A stretch of 64,000 nt of DNA from Chloroflexota bacterium. GTDB lineage: Bacteria > Chloroflexota > Anaerolineae > Anaerolineales > Villigracilaceae. Of this stretch, positions 17,324 through 25,385 are shown in pieces. The notes under the pieces were generated by a model. That model searched no databases. It was not told the origin of the DNA and saw nothing but the letters and a program-made list of their open reading frames with translations. The stretch spans positions 1-64,000 of the forward strand of contig JAIOAU010000016.1 in NCBI GenBank assembly GCA_019873655.1, written 5' to 3'. Made by a program: the position numbers and the translations under genes. Position 1 is the first letter of the stretch, and each line of letters starts with the position of its first letter.

Positions 17324-20300
17324 TCAGCCTTTCTGTCCTGGCTCGAGGCGTTTGAGGGCGCGGTCGAGCAGGGTCAGGAGTTCCTGTTCGTTGAGTGTGC
17401 CTTTGCGGAGTAATTTTTGTCCGAAATCGGCCAATTGTTTTTGCTGGATATTGGTCAGATCGCCGCCGCTGACGACGACGACCGGGATGTCGGTCAGCCG
17501 CGGGGTGGTGCGCATCTTTTCGAGGATGGCGAAGCCGTCCATTTCGGGCATAAACAGGTCGAGGATGACGGCGTGGGGCAGCGGCTCGCTGGAGAGTCGC
17601 TGCCAGCCCTGGGTTCCGCCTTGCGCCAGGATGGGGCGATAGCGGCTGCGTTCTTCGAGGATTTTGGCAATCAGGCGCAGGTCTTTGGGATCGTCGTCGA
17701 TGATGAGGACTTCTTTGATGCTGCCGTCGCCGTTCAAGCGGTTGAGGGCGTTGAGCAAATCGTCTTCCAGGATGGGCTTGACGAGGTAATCGGCTGCGCC
17801 GAGGCTGAAGCCTTTTTCTTCTTCCTCGAGGATGCTGCAGATGATGACCGGCACATCGCGCGTTTCGGGGTCGGTTTTGAGTTCGTTGAGGAGCGTCCAG
17901 CCGTCTTTGCCGGGCATCATGATGTCGAGGGTGACGGCGAAGGGTCTGAGTTGGCGGATGCGTTCTTTGGCCTGCAGGGGGTCGGTGAGCGGGATGACCT
18001 GGAATCCCTGAGGCTGCAAATAGCGCTCGTAGAGGGAGATGACCTGGGCGTCGTCGTCGATGGCCAGGATGATTCGATCGCCGCGGCGGCCTTCCTCTTG
18101 CCCTTTGCCGGTTTCTTTGACGCGCGGCAGAGGCAGGGTGAAGTAGAAAGTGCTGCCTTTGCCAACTTCGCTGTGGACGCCGATGCGCCCGCCGTGGAGT
18201 TCGATCAGACGGCGCGAGATGGACAGGCCGAGGCCCGTTCCGCCCGTCTTGCGGGTCGGCGAAGCGTCCACCTGGGAGAAGGGCTGGAAGAGTTTGTTCT
18301 GGTCTTCGGGCGAGATGCCGGGGCCGGTGTCGATGACCTTGACCATGATTTCGGGCTGGCCCATCTCGTTGGTCTCGACCTGGGCCGAGACAGTGATCGA
18401 GCCTCGTTCGGTGAACTTGGCGGCGTTGGACAGCAAATTGATAAGCACCTGGCGGATGCGGACGGCGTCGGCGCGCACAGCGGGCAGGTTTTCGGCAATC
18501 TCTTTCTGGAGGACGACGGGCTTGTCTTTGATGAGGCCTGAGACGGTGGGCAGCACGCTGTTGATGGTGTCGGCGATGTTGACGTCGTCGAAGGCAAGTT
18601 CCATCTTGCCGGCTTCGATCTTGGACAGGTCGAGGATGTCATTGATGAGGCGCAACAGGTGCTGGCCGGAGTTGTAGATGGCGTTGAGGTCCTGCTCTTG
18701 CAATTCGGTGACCGGGCCGTCGATGCCTTTGAGGATGACGCGCGAGAAACCGATGATCGAGTTGAGCGGGGTGCGCAATTCGTGGCTCATGTTGGCCAGG
18801 AATTGGGTCTTGAGGCGGTCGAGTTCGCGCATTTCGCGGATGGCTTGCTGGGCCAGTTCGTAGGAGCGGGCGTTGTCGATGGCCACAGCGACCTGGTCGG
18901 CCAGGGTTTGCAGGACGGCGACGTCGCCGCTGGTGAAGGCGTTGGGGACGGTGGATTGGATGTCGATGGCGCCGATGATGCGGTCGCCGATGCGCAGGGG
19001 GATGGCGGCTTCGGCGCGGGTGTCGGGCAGGAGCGGGTTGGGACGGTGGGTGGGATCAGTGGCGGTGTCGTTGACGATCAGGGGTTGCCCGGAAGAGGTC
19101 ACTGCGCCGACGATGGACTTGGAGCCGACCGGCAGGGAATGGCCGCGGCGCAGCATCTCCTCGCCGGCTTTGCCGGTGGCGGCCGCCAGGACAGCGTTGA
19201 AGCCGGTCTCTTCGATGATGAAGATGGCGGCGTGATAGAAGTCGAAGCGCTCGAGAATCAGGTTGACGGTGCGGTTCAGGAGCGTCTCCATGTCGAGGGT
19301 GGAGGTGACCAGGCGGCCGATTTCGGCCGAGGTGGCCAGGTATTCGTTCTGGCGCTGGATGGCGCTGGCGGCCTCCTGACGACCCAGGGCGGTGACGATG
19401 GTTTCGGCCGCCAGCCGCAGGAGGTTGATCTCTTCTTTGTTCCAGCGGCGCTCTTTCTTGATGGCGTCGAGGCCGAGGAGGCCGATCAACTCTCCGCGGC
19501 TGATGAGCGGGGCGCAGATGATGGACTGAATGCCCTCGCTTTCGAATTGCTTGCGTTCGATCTCCGCTTCGGGCGGCAGAGCGTCAAGACTCGGGGCATA
19601 AAAGATTTCGGCGCGGCTGAGGACTTTCAGCAGATAGGGGAAGGCCTCCCTCGGGACGTTTTGCATGGTTTTGATGAGCGGCGGGATGCCTTCGGCGCAC
19701 CATTCGTTGGTGTTGCTGACGGTGACGCCATCGGGGTTGAGCAGGAAGACGTAGGCGCGGTCCACGCCGGCAAAGACGCCCAATTTTTCGAGGGCTTCGT
19801 CAATGCCGCGCGGAGTTTCGAGGGGGTCGATGCTGACGAAGATGGAGGAGATTTCGCTCGTGACGCGTTCGATTTCGGCCCGGCGGCGGGTTTCTTCGAA
19901 CAGGCGGGCGTTTTGGACGGCGATGGCTGCCTGGTTGGCGATGGCGGCCAGCAGACCCTGGTCATGCTGGTTGAAGGCTTGCGGGTCGGTATAACTCTGG
20001 AGGGCCAGGACGCCCAGGGTTTGTTCGCCCAGCAACATGGGCACGCCTAGCCAGCAGGCGGCCGGTTCGCCGACCGATTCGATGTTATGCTCTTGCAGCC
20101 ATTCGTCTACATTACCCTGAATCAGGAGGCCCTGACGGGTGCGGGCGACGTAGGCGGTCAGGCCCTGGTCGGCGGGCAGGCGCAGGATTTCGCGGTCCAC
20201 GACCGACTCGGAGACGTTGAGGGGGAAGATCAATTCGTTGTTCTCGCGGTCGTAGAGGGCGATGTAGAAATTGGTCGCATCGAGCAGGCGGCTGACGCCG

Positions 20301-22828
20301 CGATAGACTTCTTCCAGGACCTGGTCTAGGTTGAGTTGGGAGGCCAGGCCGCGAGCGAGGTCGTTCAACGCGGCCATTTCCTCGGCGCGCAACTGAGTGT
20401 TGCGGAACAGGCGGGCGTTTTCGAAGGCGATGGCGGCCTGGCTGGCGATGGCGGTCAACAGTTCCAGGTCGTGGAGCGTGTAGACGCGCGGCCGCTCTTC
20501 GCTCTGGGCGGCGATGACGCCGATGACGCGCTCGCCAATCATCATGGGGACGCCCATCCAGCATTGGGCGGCGACGTTTTCGCCGACAATAACTTTTTGG
20601 ATGCCGAGGTCTTTCATCGCGCCTTCGACATCTTCAGGTACGAAAACCGGCTGACGGGTCTTGATAATGTAGTCGGTGAATCCGCCGGCGAGCGGCCGGG
20701 GGGCTGTATCGAAGCGCTTGTTGGCGTCAATGGTCAGCGGGAAGGAAAGCATGCCCGTTTCTTCGTCGTAGAGGGCGATGAAGAACGTCGAGGTGTCCAT
20801 CAGGCGCGAGGTCTGGCGGTAGAGGGTCTCGGCAATGGCGGCGGGCTCGAGGGTGGCGGTCAGTTCGCGGCCCATCTCGTTCAGGATGGCCAGTTCTTCG
20901 GCTTGCCGCTGGGATTGTTGGAAGAGGCGGGCGTTATCGATGGCGGCGCCAGCCTGGCTGGCGATGGCCTGCAGGATGGACAGGCTTTCCTCGTCGTAGG
21001 CGTTCAAGCGGTCGCTTTGGACGTCCAGCACGCCGATGACGCGGCCTTTCACCGTAATCGGGACGGCGATTTCGGCGCGCGTATCGGGCAGTTCGGGCGT
21101 GGCCATGTAGCGCGGGTCTTGGGAGACGTCGTTGACCATGACGGGCTGGTTGGTCTTGGCCGCCTCGCTAATCAGGCTGGGGCCTTCGGTCAGGTCCACA
21201 TTGGTGCGCTCGAAACGGGCGCGGGTGTCCCCGATCGTGCTGCCGACCTTGAAGAGCAAGCGGTCATTTTCATAGAGGGAGATGCCGACGAAATAGTGGC
21301 CGAAACGGGCCTTGATCAGGTCCACCAGGATGGTCAGCACTTCTTCCAGGTCGAGCAGGGAGGTGACGGCGCGGCCGACTTCGTTCAGGGCTTCGAGGGC
21401 GGCGGCGCGCTTGCGGGTCTCCTCGAACAGGCGGGCGTTTTCGAGAATGATCGCCGCCTGACCGGCGATGGACATCAACAGGTTCAGCGAAGTGACGTTG
21501 AAGGCGCGCGGCTTGGTGTAACTCTGGATGCCGATCACGCCGATGACTTTCGAGCCGATCATCATCGGCACGCCCAGCCAGGAGAGCGCCTCCTCGCCGA
21601 TCATGTCGATGCCGAGTTCGCGCACCTTCGCGCCGACGTTTTCCTCGATGAGCAGCGGCTGGCCGGTGCGGATGATGTATTCGGTCAGGCCGCGTCCCTG
21701 GCGGCGTTTGCGCCAGGGACGGCGCTCGCCTTTTTCGAACGAGATCCGGAATTCGACTTCGTCTGCCTGTTCGTCGTAGAGGGCGATGTAGAAGTTGGTC
21801 GTATCGAGCAGGCGCGAGGTGAACTGGTAGAGGGTTTCGGTAATTTGCTGGACGTCGGTCAGGGCCGTCAGGGCGCGGCTCATCTCGTTGAGGATGGTCA
21901 ACTCTTCGGCGCGCGATTGAGCCTCCCGGAACAGTTTCGTGTTCTGAATGCTGATGGCGGTCTGGCGGGCGATCGAGGTGAGCAGTTCCAGGTGATGGGG
22001 GGTATAGAGGTTGGCGGTTGTGGTGCTTTGCAGGCCGAGCGCGCCCAACACTTCGTCGCCGACCATCAGCGGCACGCCCATCCAGCATTGGGGCATCAGG
22101 CCTTGGCCGATGATGATTTTTTCGATGCCCAGGGCGGTCATGTGTTCTTCGACGTTGTTGGGCATGAAGATGGGCTTGCGGTTGATGAGCATGTAATCGG
22201 TCAGCCCCTGACGCAGCGGGCGGGTCATGCCGGAGGTGTCGGCCTGCCTCTGGCCGTCCTGGTAGTAGAAGGGGTAGGTGATGAGTTCGGCCTGGGGGTC
22301 GTACAGCGCCACGAAGAAACTATGAATGGGCATCAGGCGAGCGGTGTATTTGTGGACGGTGGTGACGATGCCTTCGATGTCCAACTGGGCAGAGAGTTCC
22401 TGGCCCATTTCGTTCAGGATGGCCAGTTCCTGCGCCTGGCGCTGAGTCTGCTGGAAGAGGCGGGCGTTTTCCAGGGCCAGCGAGAGTTGGTCGGTGACCT
22501 GCCTGACCAGGGCTTGTTCGTCCGGCGTCCAGACGCGCTCGTGCGGGCTGACGATTTCGATGACGCTCCATTGGTCAGCATCCAGGCGGACAGGCAGGGC
22601 GAGGCTGGTCGGCGTGGTGACGACGGCGGTTTCGATGGGCGATTTGCTTACCGGCGAGGTCTGCGAGGGCAGACGCGCGGCCGGACGGGACGCCGCCGTC
22701 TCTTGTGCAGCAGGCTGGGGCCGGGGCCGAACGGGGCGCGTTTTCTCGACCGGAGGCGGCGCGCCCTCGGCTTGCTTGATGTCGCTAAAGAGTTGGTCAA
22801 GCCGTTTCTGAAGGCGTTTGTTCGACAT
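17324..22828 (-). CDS. Giant soluble hybrid histidine kinase: half-GAF, seven GAFs, HK, two REC
   Basis: An 1834-residue protein without membrane helices. Residues 1-67 are Pro/Ala-rich and probably disordered. Residues 68-124 are the C-terminal half of a GAF only. Full GAF domains follow at about 137-298, 305-465, 475-633, 645-805, 812-974, 985-1148 and 1160-1320, joined by similar coiled linkers (AEELAILNEMGRELTA-type). The H-box NMSHELRTPLNS has His1349; HATPase at about 1450-1567 (LLSNAAKFTE, TGPGIS, GGTGLGLSIS). REC1 has acceptor Asp1635 and YLVKP; REC2 has Asp1757 and a Lys-Gly instead of Lys-Pro. I chose ATG 22828; a TTG at 22834 has closer spacing to GAGGAG. It overlaps parA by 32 bases. 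It is the only kinase of the operon and so the likely convergence point of the ten sensors. Confidence 0.92.
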   Translation of the reverse strand: MSNKRLQKRLDQLFSDIKQAEGAPPPVEKTRPVRPRPQPAAQETAASRPAARLPSQTSPVSKSPIETAVVTTPTSLALPVRLDADQWSVIEIVSPHERVWTPDEQALVRQVTDQLSLALENARLFQQTQRQAQELAILNEMGQELSAQLDIEGIVTTVHKYTARLMPIHSFFVALYDPQAELITYPFYYQDGQRQADTSGMTRPLRQGLTDYMLINRKPIFMPNNVEEHMTALGIEKIIIGQGLMPQCWMGVPLMVGDEVLGALGLQSTTTANLYTPHHLELLTSIARQTAISIQNTKLFREAQSRAEELTILNEMSRALTALTDVQQITETLYQFTSRLLDTTNFYIALYDEQADEVEFRISFEKGERRPWRKRRQGRGLTEYIIRTGQPLLIEENVGAKVRELGIDMIGEEALSWLGVPMMIGSKVIGVIGIQSYTKPRAFNVTSLNLLMSIAGQAAIILENARLFEETRKRAAALEALNEVGRAVTSLLDLEEVLTILVDLIKARFGHYFVGISLYENDRLLFKVGSTIGDTRARFERTNVDLTEGPSLISEAAKTNQPVMVNDVSQDPRYMATPELPDTRAEIAVPITVKGRVIGVLDVQSDRLNAYDEESLSILQAIASQAGAAIDNARLFQQSQRQAEELAILNEMGRELTATLEPAAIAETLYRQTSRLMDTSTFFIALYDEETGMLSFPLTIDANKRFDTAPRPLAGGFTDYIIKTRQPVFVPEDVEGAMKDLGIQKVIVGENVAAQCWMGVPMMIGERVIGVIAAQSEERPRVYTLHDLELLTAIASQAAIAFENARLFRNTQLRAEEMAALNDLARGLASQLNLDQVLEEVYRGVSRLLDATNFYIALYDRENNELIFPLNVSESVVDREILRLPADQGLTAYVARTRQGLLIQGNVDEWLQEHNIESVGEPAACWLGVPMLLGEQTLGVLALQSYTDPQAFNQHDQGLLAAIANQAAIAVQNARLFEETRRRAEIERVTSEISSIFVSIDPLETPRGIDEALEKLGVFAGVDRAYVFLLNPDGVTVSNTNEWCAEGIPPLIKTMQNVPREAFPYLLKVLSRAEIFYAPSLDALPPEAEIERKQFESEGIQSIICAPLISRGELIGLLGLDAIKKERRWNKEEINLLRLAAETIVTALGRQEAASAIQRQNEYLATSAEIGRLVTSTLDMETLLNRTVNLILERFDFYHAAIFIIEETGFNAVLAAATGKAGEEMLRRGHSLPVGSKSIVGAVTSSGQPLIVNDTATDPTHRPNPLLPDTRAEAAIPLRIGDRIIGAIDIQSTVPNAFTSGDVAVLQTLADQVAVAIDNARSYELAQQAIREMRELDRLKTQFLANMSHELRTPLNSIIGFSRVILKGIDGPVTELQEQDLNAIYNSGQHLLRLINDILDLSKIEAGKMELAFDDVNIADTINSVLPTVSGLIKDKPVVLQKEIAENLPAVRADAVRIRQVLINLLSNAAKFTERGSITVSAQVETNEMGQPEIMVKVIDTGPGISPEDQNKLFQPFSQVDASPTRKTGGTGLGLSISRRLIELHGGRIGVHSEVGKGSTFYFTLPLPRVKETGKGQEEGRRGDRIILAIDDDAQVISLYERYLQPQGFQVIPLTDPLQAKERIRQLRPFAVTLDIMMPGKDGWTLLNELKTDPETRDVPVIICSILEEEEKGFSLGAADYLVKPILEDDLLNALNRLNGDGSIKEVLIIDDDPKDLRLIAKILEERSRYRPILAQGGTQGWQRLSSEPLPHAVILDLFMPEMDGFAILEKMRTTPRLTDIPVVVVSGGDLTNIQQKQLADFGQKLLRKGTLNEQELLTLLDRALKRLEPGQKG

Positions 22829-23582
22829 AAGCAATCAACTCCTCAGCCAGGCTGCGGTACTGCGTCGCGCCTCGGCTGGTAGGTCTGTACTGGGTGATGG
22901 GCAGGCCCAGGATGGGGCTTTCGCGCAATTTGGTATCCACTTCGATGATGGTTTTGAACAGCCCTTCTCCAAAGGTGCGCTCCAGTTGTTCGAGGATGTT
23001 GCGGTGGGTGCGGTTGCGCTGGTCGAGCAGGGTGACCAGGATGCGATAGGCCAGGTTGGGGTTGTCATCGGCGCGCACCTGGCGGACGATGGTCATCATG
23101 TCGCGCAGGGCGTAGGCGGAGAAGTATTCGGCCTGCGTGGGGATGATGAGCAGGTTCGCGGCGCTCAGGGCGTTGACGGTGATGGCCCCAAGAGACGGCG
23201 GGCAATCCATGATGATGAAATCGTAAGGGAGAGGAGAGGCTTTTTCGATGGCGCTGCGCAGGCGGGAGGTGTAATCAAGGTAAACGGGCAGCACTTGCTC
23301 GGCATGTTCGAGGCTCAAATTGGCCGGAATCAGTTCCAGGCCAACGAAGTTGGTCTGCAGGCGGGCTTCGAGCAGGGGGGCGGCGTCGAGCAGGATTTCG
23401 CCGCTGGTGTGTTCCACTTTCGCGGGTTCGAATCCGAGGGCGAGGGTCAGGTTGGCCTGCGGATCGAGATCGATCAGCAAGACGCGGCGTCCGAGTTCGC
23501 CGAGGGCCGCGCCCAGCGACAGGGTGGTGGTCGTCTTGGCCACCCCGCCTTTTTCGTTGCTAATTGCAATCACATGAGTCAT
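22797..23582 (-). CDS. ParA/Soj-family ATPase
   Basis: A 261-residue P-loop ATPase with the deviant Walker A EKGGVAKTTTT (signature Lys11 and Lys16), the A' motif LLIDLDPQANLT and Walker B FIIMDCPPS. These are the hallmarks of dimerising ParA ATPases that move plasmids, chromosomes or protein clusters over the nucleoid. There is no parB and no parS-like repeat nearby, so this is not a standard par locus. Its place between the last membrane sensor and the hybrid kinase, overlapping the latter by 32 bases, suggests it positions the signalling complex, as PpfA and ParC do for chemoreceptor clusters. The analogy is an inference. Confidence 0.92.
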   Translation of the reverse strand: MTHVIAISNEKGGVAKTTTTLSLGAALGELGRRVLLIDLDPQANLTLALGFEPAKVEHTSGEILLDAAPLLEARLQTNFVGLELIPANLSLEHAEQVLPVYLDYTSRLRSAIEKASPLPYDFIIMDCPPSLGAITVNALSAANLLIIPTQAEYFSAYALRDMMTIVRQVRADDNPNLAYRILVTLLDQRNRTHRNILEQLERTFGEGLFKTIIEVDTKLRESPILGLPITQYRPTSRGATQYRSLAEELIAYVEQTPSETA

Positions 23583-23612
23583 GACGTCCTCTCCATCCTG
23601 TATGAGCAGACG

Positions 23613-25373
23613 TTATTTCTTCCCGCCGCTCCTGGCCGAAGATTTCTTCTGCGCTGGAGGTTCTGGCGAGGGCGGGACGGCCGGCTGGTAAGGCCGGATG
23701 ATGACGTCGCTGGCGCCCAGGGCGCGCTTGAGTTCCTCGAGCGCCATTTCCAGCATGGTCTGCGGGTCGGAGGTGGTGCGGATTTTGGTGCTGATTTCGG
23801 AGACCGTTCGTTCGCGCTCGGCGCGGCGGGTGGTTTCTTCGAAGAGACGGGCGTTTTCGAGCGCCAGGGCGACTCGCTCGGCGACGGCGCGGATGAGGGT
23901 CAACTGGCTTTCGGAGAACTTGCGGCCCGGTTCGCGGCTGCGCACGTCCAGGACGCCGATGACCTGGTCGCGCAGTTTGAGCGGCACCGCGAAAACGGAA
24001 CCGGCTTCGCTTTCCGCGACCGGCGCGCCGCTTTGCAGGGCGGTTTGGATTTCGGGCAGATCGAGCGGCTGTTCGAGCGGGTCGGGTTCTCCGCCGCGGT
24101 AGAGGAAGCCGGCCAGGCGCATTTGTTGGGGGATTTGCGTCCAGGTCTGGCGCAGATACTGACCGTAGACGGTGCGGGCTTCCTGGAGGGCTTGCGAGGT
24201 TTCGCTGAACAGGCGGGCGCTTTCGATAGCAATGGCAATTTGATCAGCCATAATGGCCAGCACTTCCACATCTTCGGAGGGAAAAGCCTCGGGCATTTCG
24301 CTTTGAATATCCAGCGCGCCGATGATGCGCTCGCCGGCGCGCAAGGGCAGGACGGCTTCCGAGCGCGTGCGCGGCAGGTCGGGATAATTAAATTCGGCGC
24401 TGCTGGCAACGCGCGGCTGACCCGACGCGATGACCAGGCCGACCAGGTCGGCGTCGGCAATGTTGATGCGGAAGCGGTCGGCCAGCATTTTCTGACCTTC
24501 GGGGCTGTTGGCGGCGCGCAGGGTGGCGGTGAGTCCGCTTTCGTCGAGCAGGAAGATGCCAACGTGATAATGGCCGAATTGCTCCGAAATCAGGCGGGTC
24601 GCCTCGACCAGCAGAGCGGCGGGATCGCGCTGGGCGGTCGTGGCGCGGGCGATTTCGGCGACGGCCTGGAACTGACGGGCGCGGCGCTGATTGAGTTGGG
24701 AGGTTCTCTCCAGTTCGGCGGTGCGTTCCTGGATTTGTTGTTCCAGACCGAATCGCAGGGCGTTCAGTTCTTCGTTGCTGGCCTTCAGGCTGGCCTCGCT
24801 GCGGGCGGCGCGTTCCAGCGACCGATTCAGGTTGTAAACGGATAGATAGGCAAAAAGGCCGACCGTGATGAAGACGACGGTCATATAGACGGCGCTGTTG
24901 ATGGGCGGGTCGGGCGTAGCGGCGATGAGGCCGTTGATTTCGGCGTAGGCCAGTCCCCAGCCGGTCAGGGCGCTGATGACGGCCATGCCAATGGTACCCC
25001 AATAGCCCAGAAAGACGCTGGCCAGCAGGATGAGCGCCGTCAGTCCGACGAAGGCGCTGTCGCGCACCCCGGCTTCGATCCAGGCTGTGTACGTAAAGCC
25101 GAGATAACACATCACCAAGAAAATGATGGCAGATGAGCGCAAATGGCCGCGGCGCATCCAGGCGAGCAGGATGATCACGAGCAGCGCCAATCCGGAGAAC
25201 AGCCAGTAGCCTGGCGTGGAGAGCGGATAGCCCAGGATGGCAAACGAGATCACCAGCGAAACGAACGCCAGGATGGTGACCAGGAAAATCCCGTTCAACT
25301 GGCGCGCCAGGCGCGTCTTTTCCTCGCTTTCGAACTCTTGGACGGTTAGAATGGTGCGGAGCCAGTTACGCAT
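23613..25373 (-). CDS. Six-helix membrane GAF sensor without output domain (sensor 10)
   Basis: A 586-residue protein: about six membrane helices in residues 25-190 with short loops, a coiled coil (190-245), a full GAF (250-405) with HYHVGIFLLDE and LPRTRSEAVLPLRAGERIIGALDIQS, a linker, a C-terminal half-GAF (475-530, FAVPLKLRDQVIGVLDV), and a final segment (535-586) resembling the first helix and strand of another GAF. The tail ends in a Pro/Lys-rich stretch. There is no kinase, cyclase, EAL or DNA-binding domain. It sits 30 bases upstream of parA and is the last of the ten sensors to be transcribed. The membrane part may sense membrane state or a lipophilic signal; the ligand is unknown. 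Confidence 0.85.
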   Translation of the reverse strand: MRNWLRTILTVQEFESEEKTRLARQLNGIFLVTILAFVSLVISFAILGYPLSTPGYWLFSGLALLVIILLAWMRRGHLRSSAIIFLVMCYLGFTYTAWIEAGVRDSAFVGLTALILLASVFLGYWGTIGMAVISALTGWGLAYAEINGLIAATPDPPINSAVYMTVVFITVGLFAYLSVYNLNRSLERAARSEASLKASNEELNALRFGLEQQIQERTAELERTSQLNQRRARQFQAVAEIARATTAQRDPAALLVEATRLISEQFGHYHVGIFLLDESGLTATLRAANSPEGQKMLADRFRINIADADLVGLVIASGQPRVASSAEFNYPDLPRTRSEAVLPLRAGERIIGALDIQSEMPEAFPSEDVEVLAIMADQIAIAIESARLFSETSQALQEARTVYGQYLRQTWTQIPQQMRLAGFLYRGGEPDPLEQPLDLPEIQTALQSGAPVAESEAGSVFAVPLKLRDQVIGVLDVRSREPGRKFSESQLTLIRAVAERVALALENARLFEETTRRAERERTVSEISTKIRTTSDPQTMLEMALEELKRALGASDVIIRPYQPAVPPSPEPPAQKKSSARSGGKK

Positions 25374-25385
25374 AGGCAGCCTCTC

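Noticed and set aside
17324-22834. Division of the 1834-residue hybrid kinase into several genes
   Set aside because: The frame is uninterrupted and repeated GAF linkers are regular throughout; no internal ribosome-binding site with a start was convincing.
22797-23582. ParA as evidence of an integrated plasmid or chromosome-partition locus
   Set aside because: No parB, parS, rep gene or integrase is nearby, and it is translationally coupled to the kinase.
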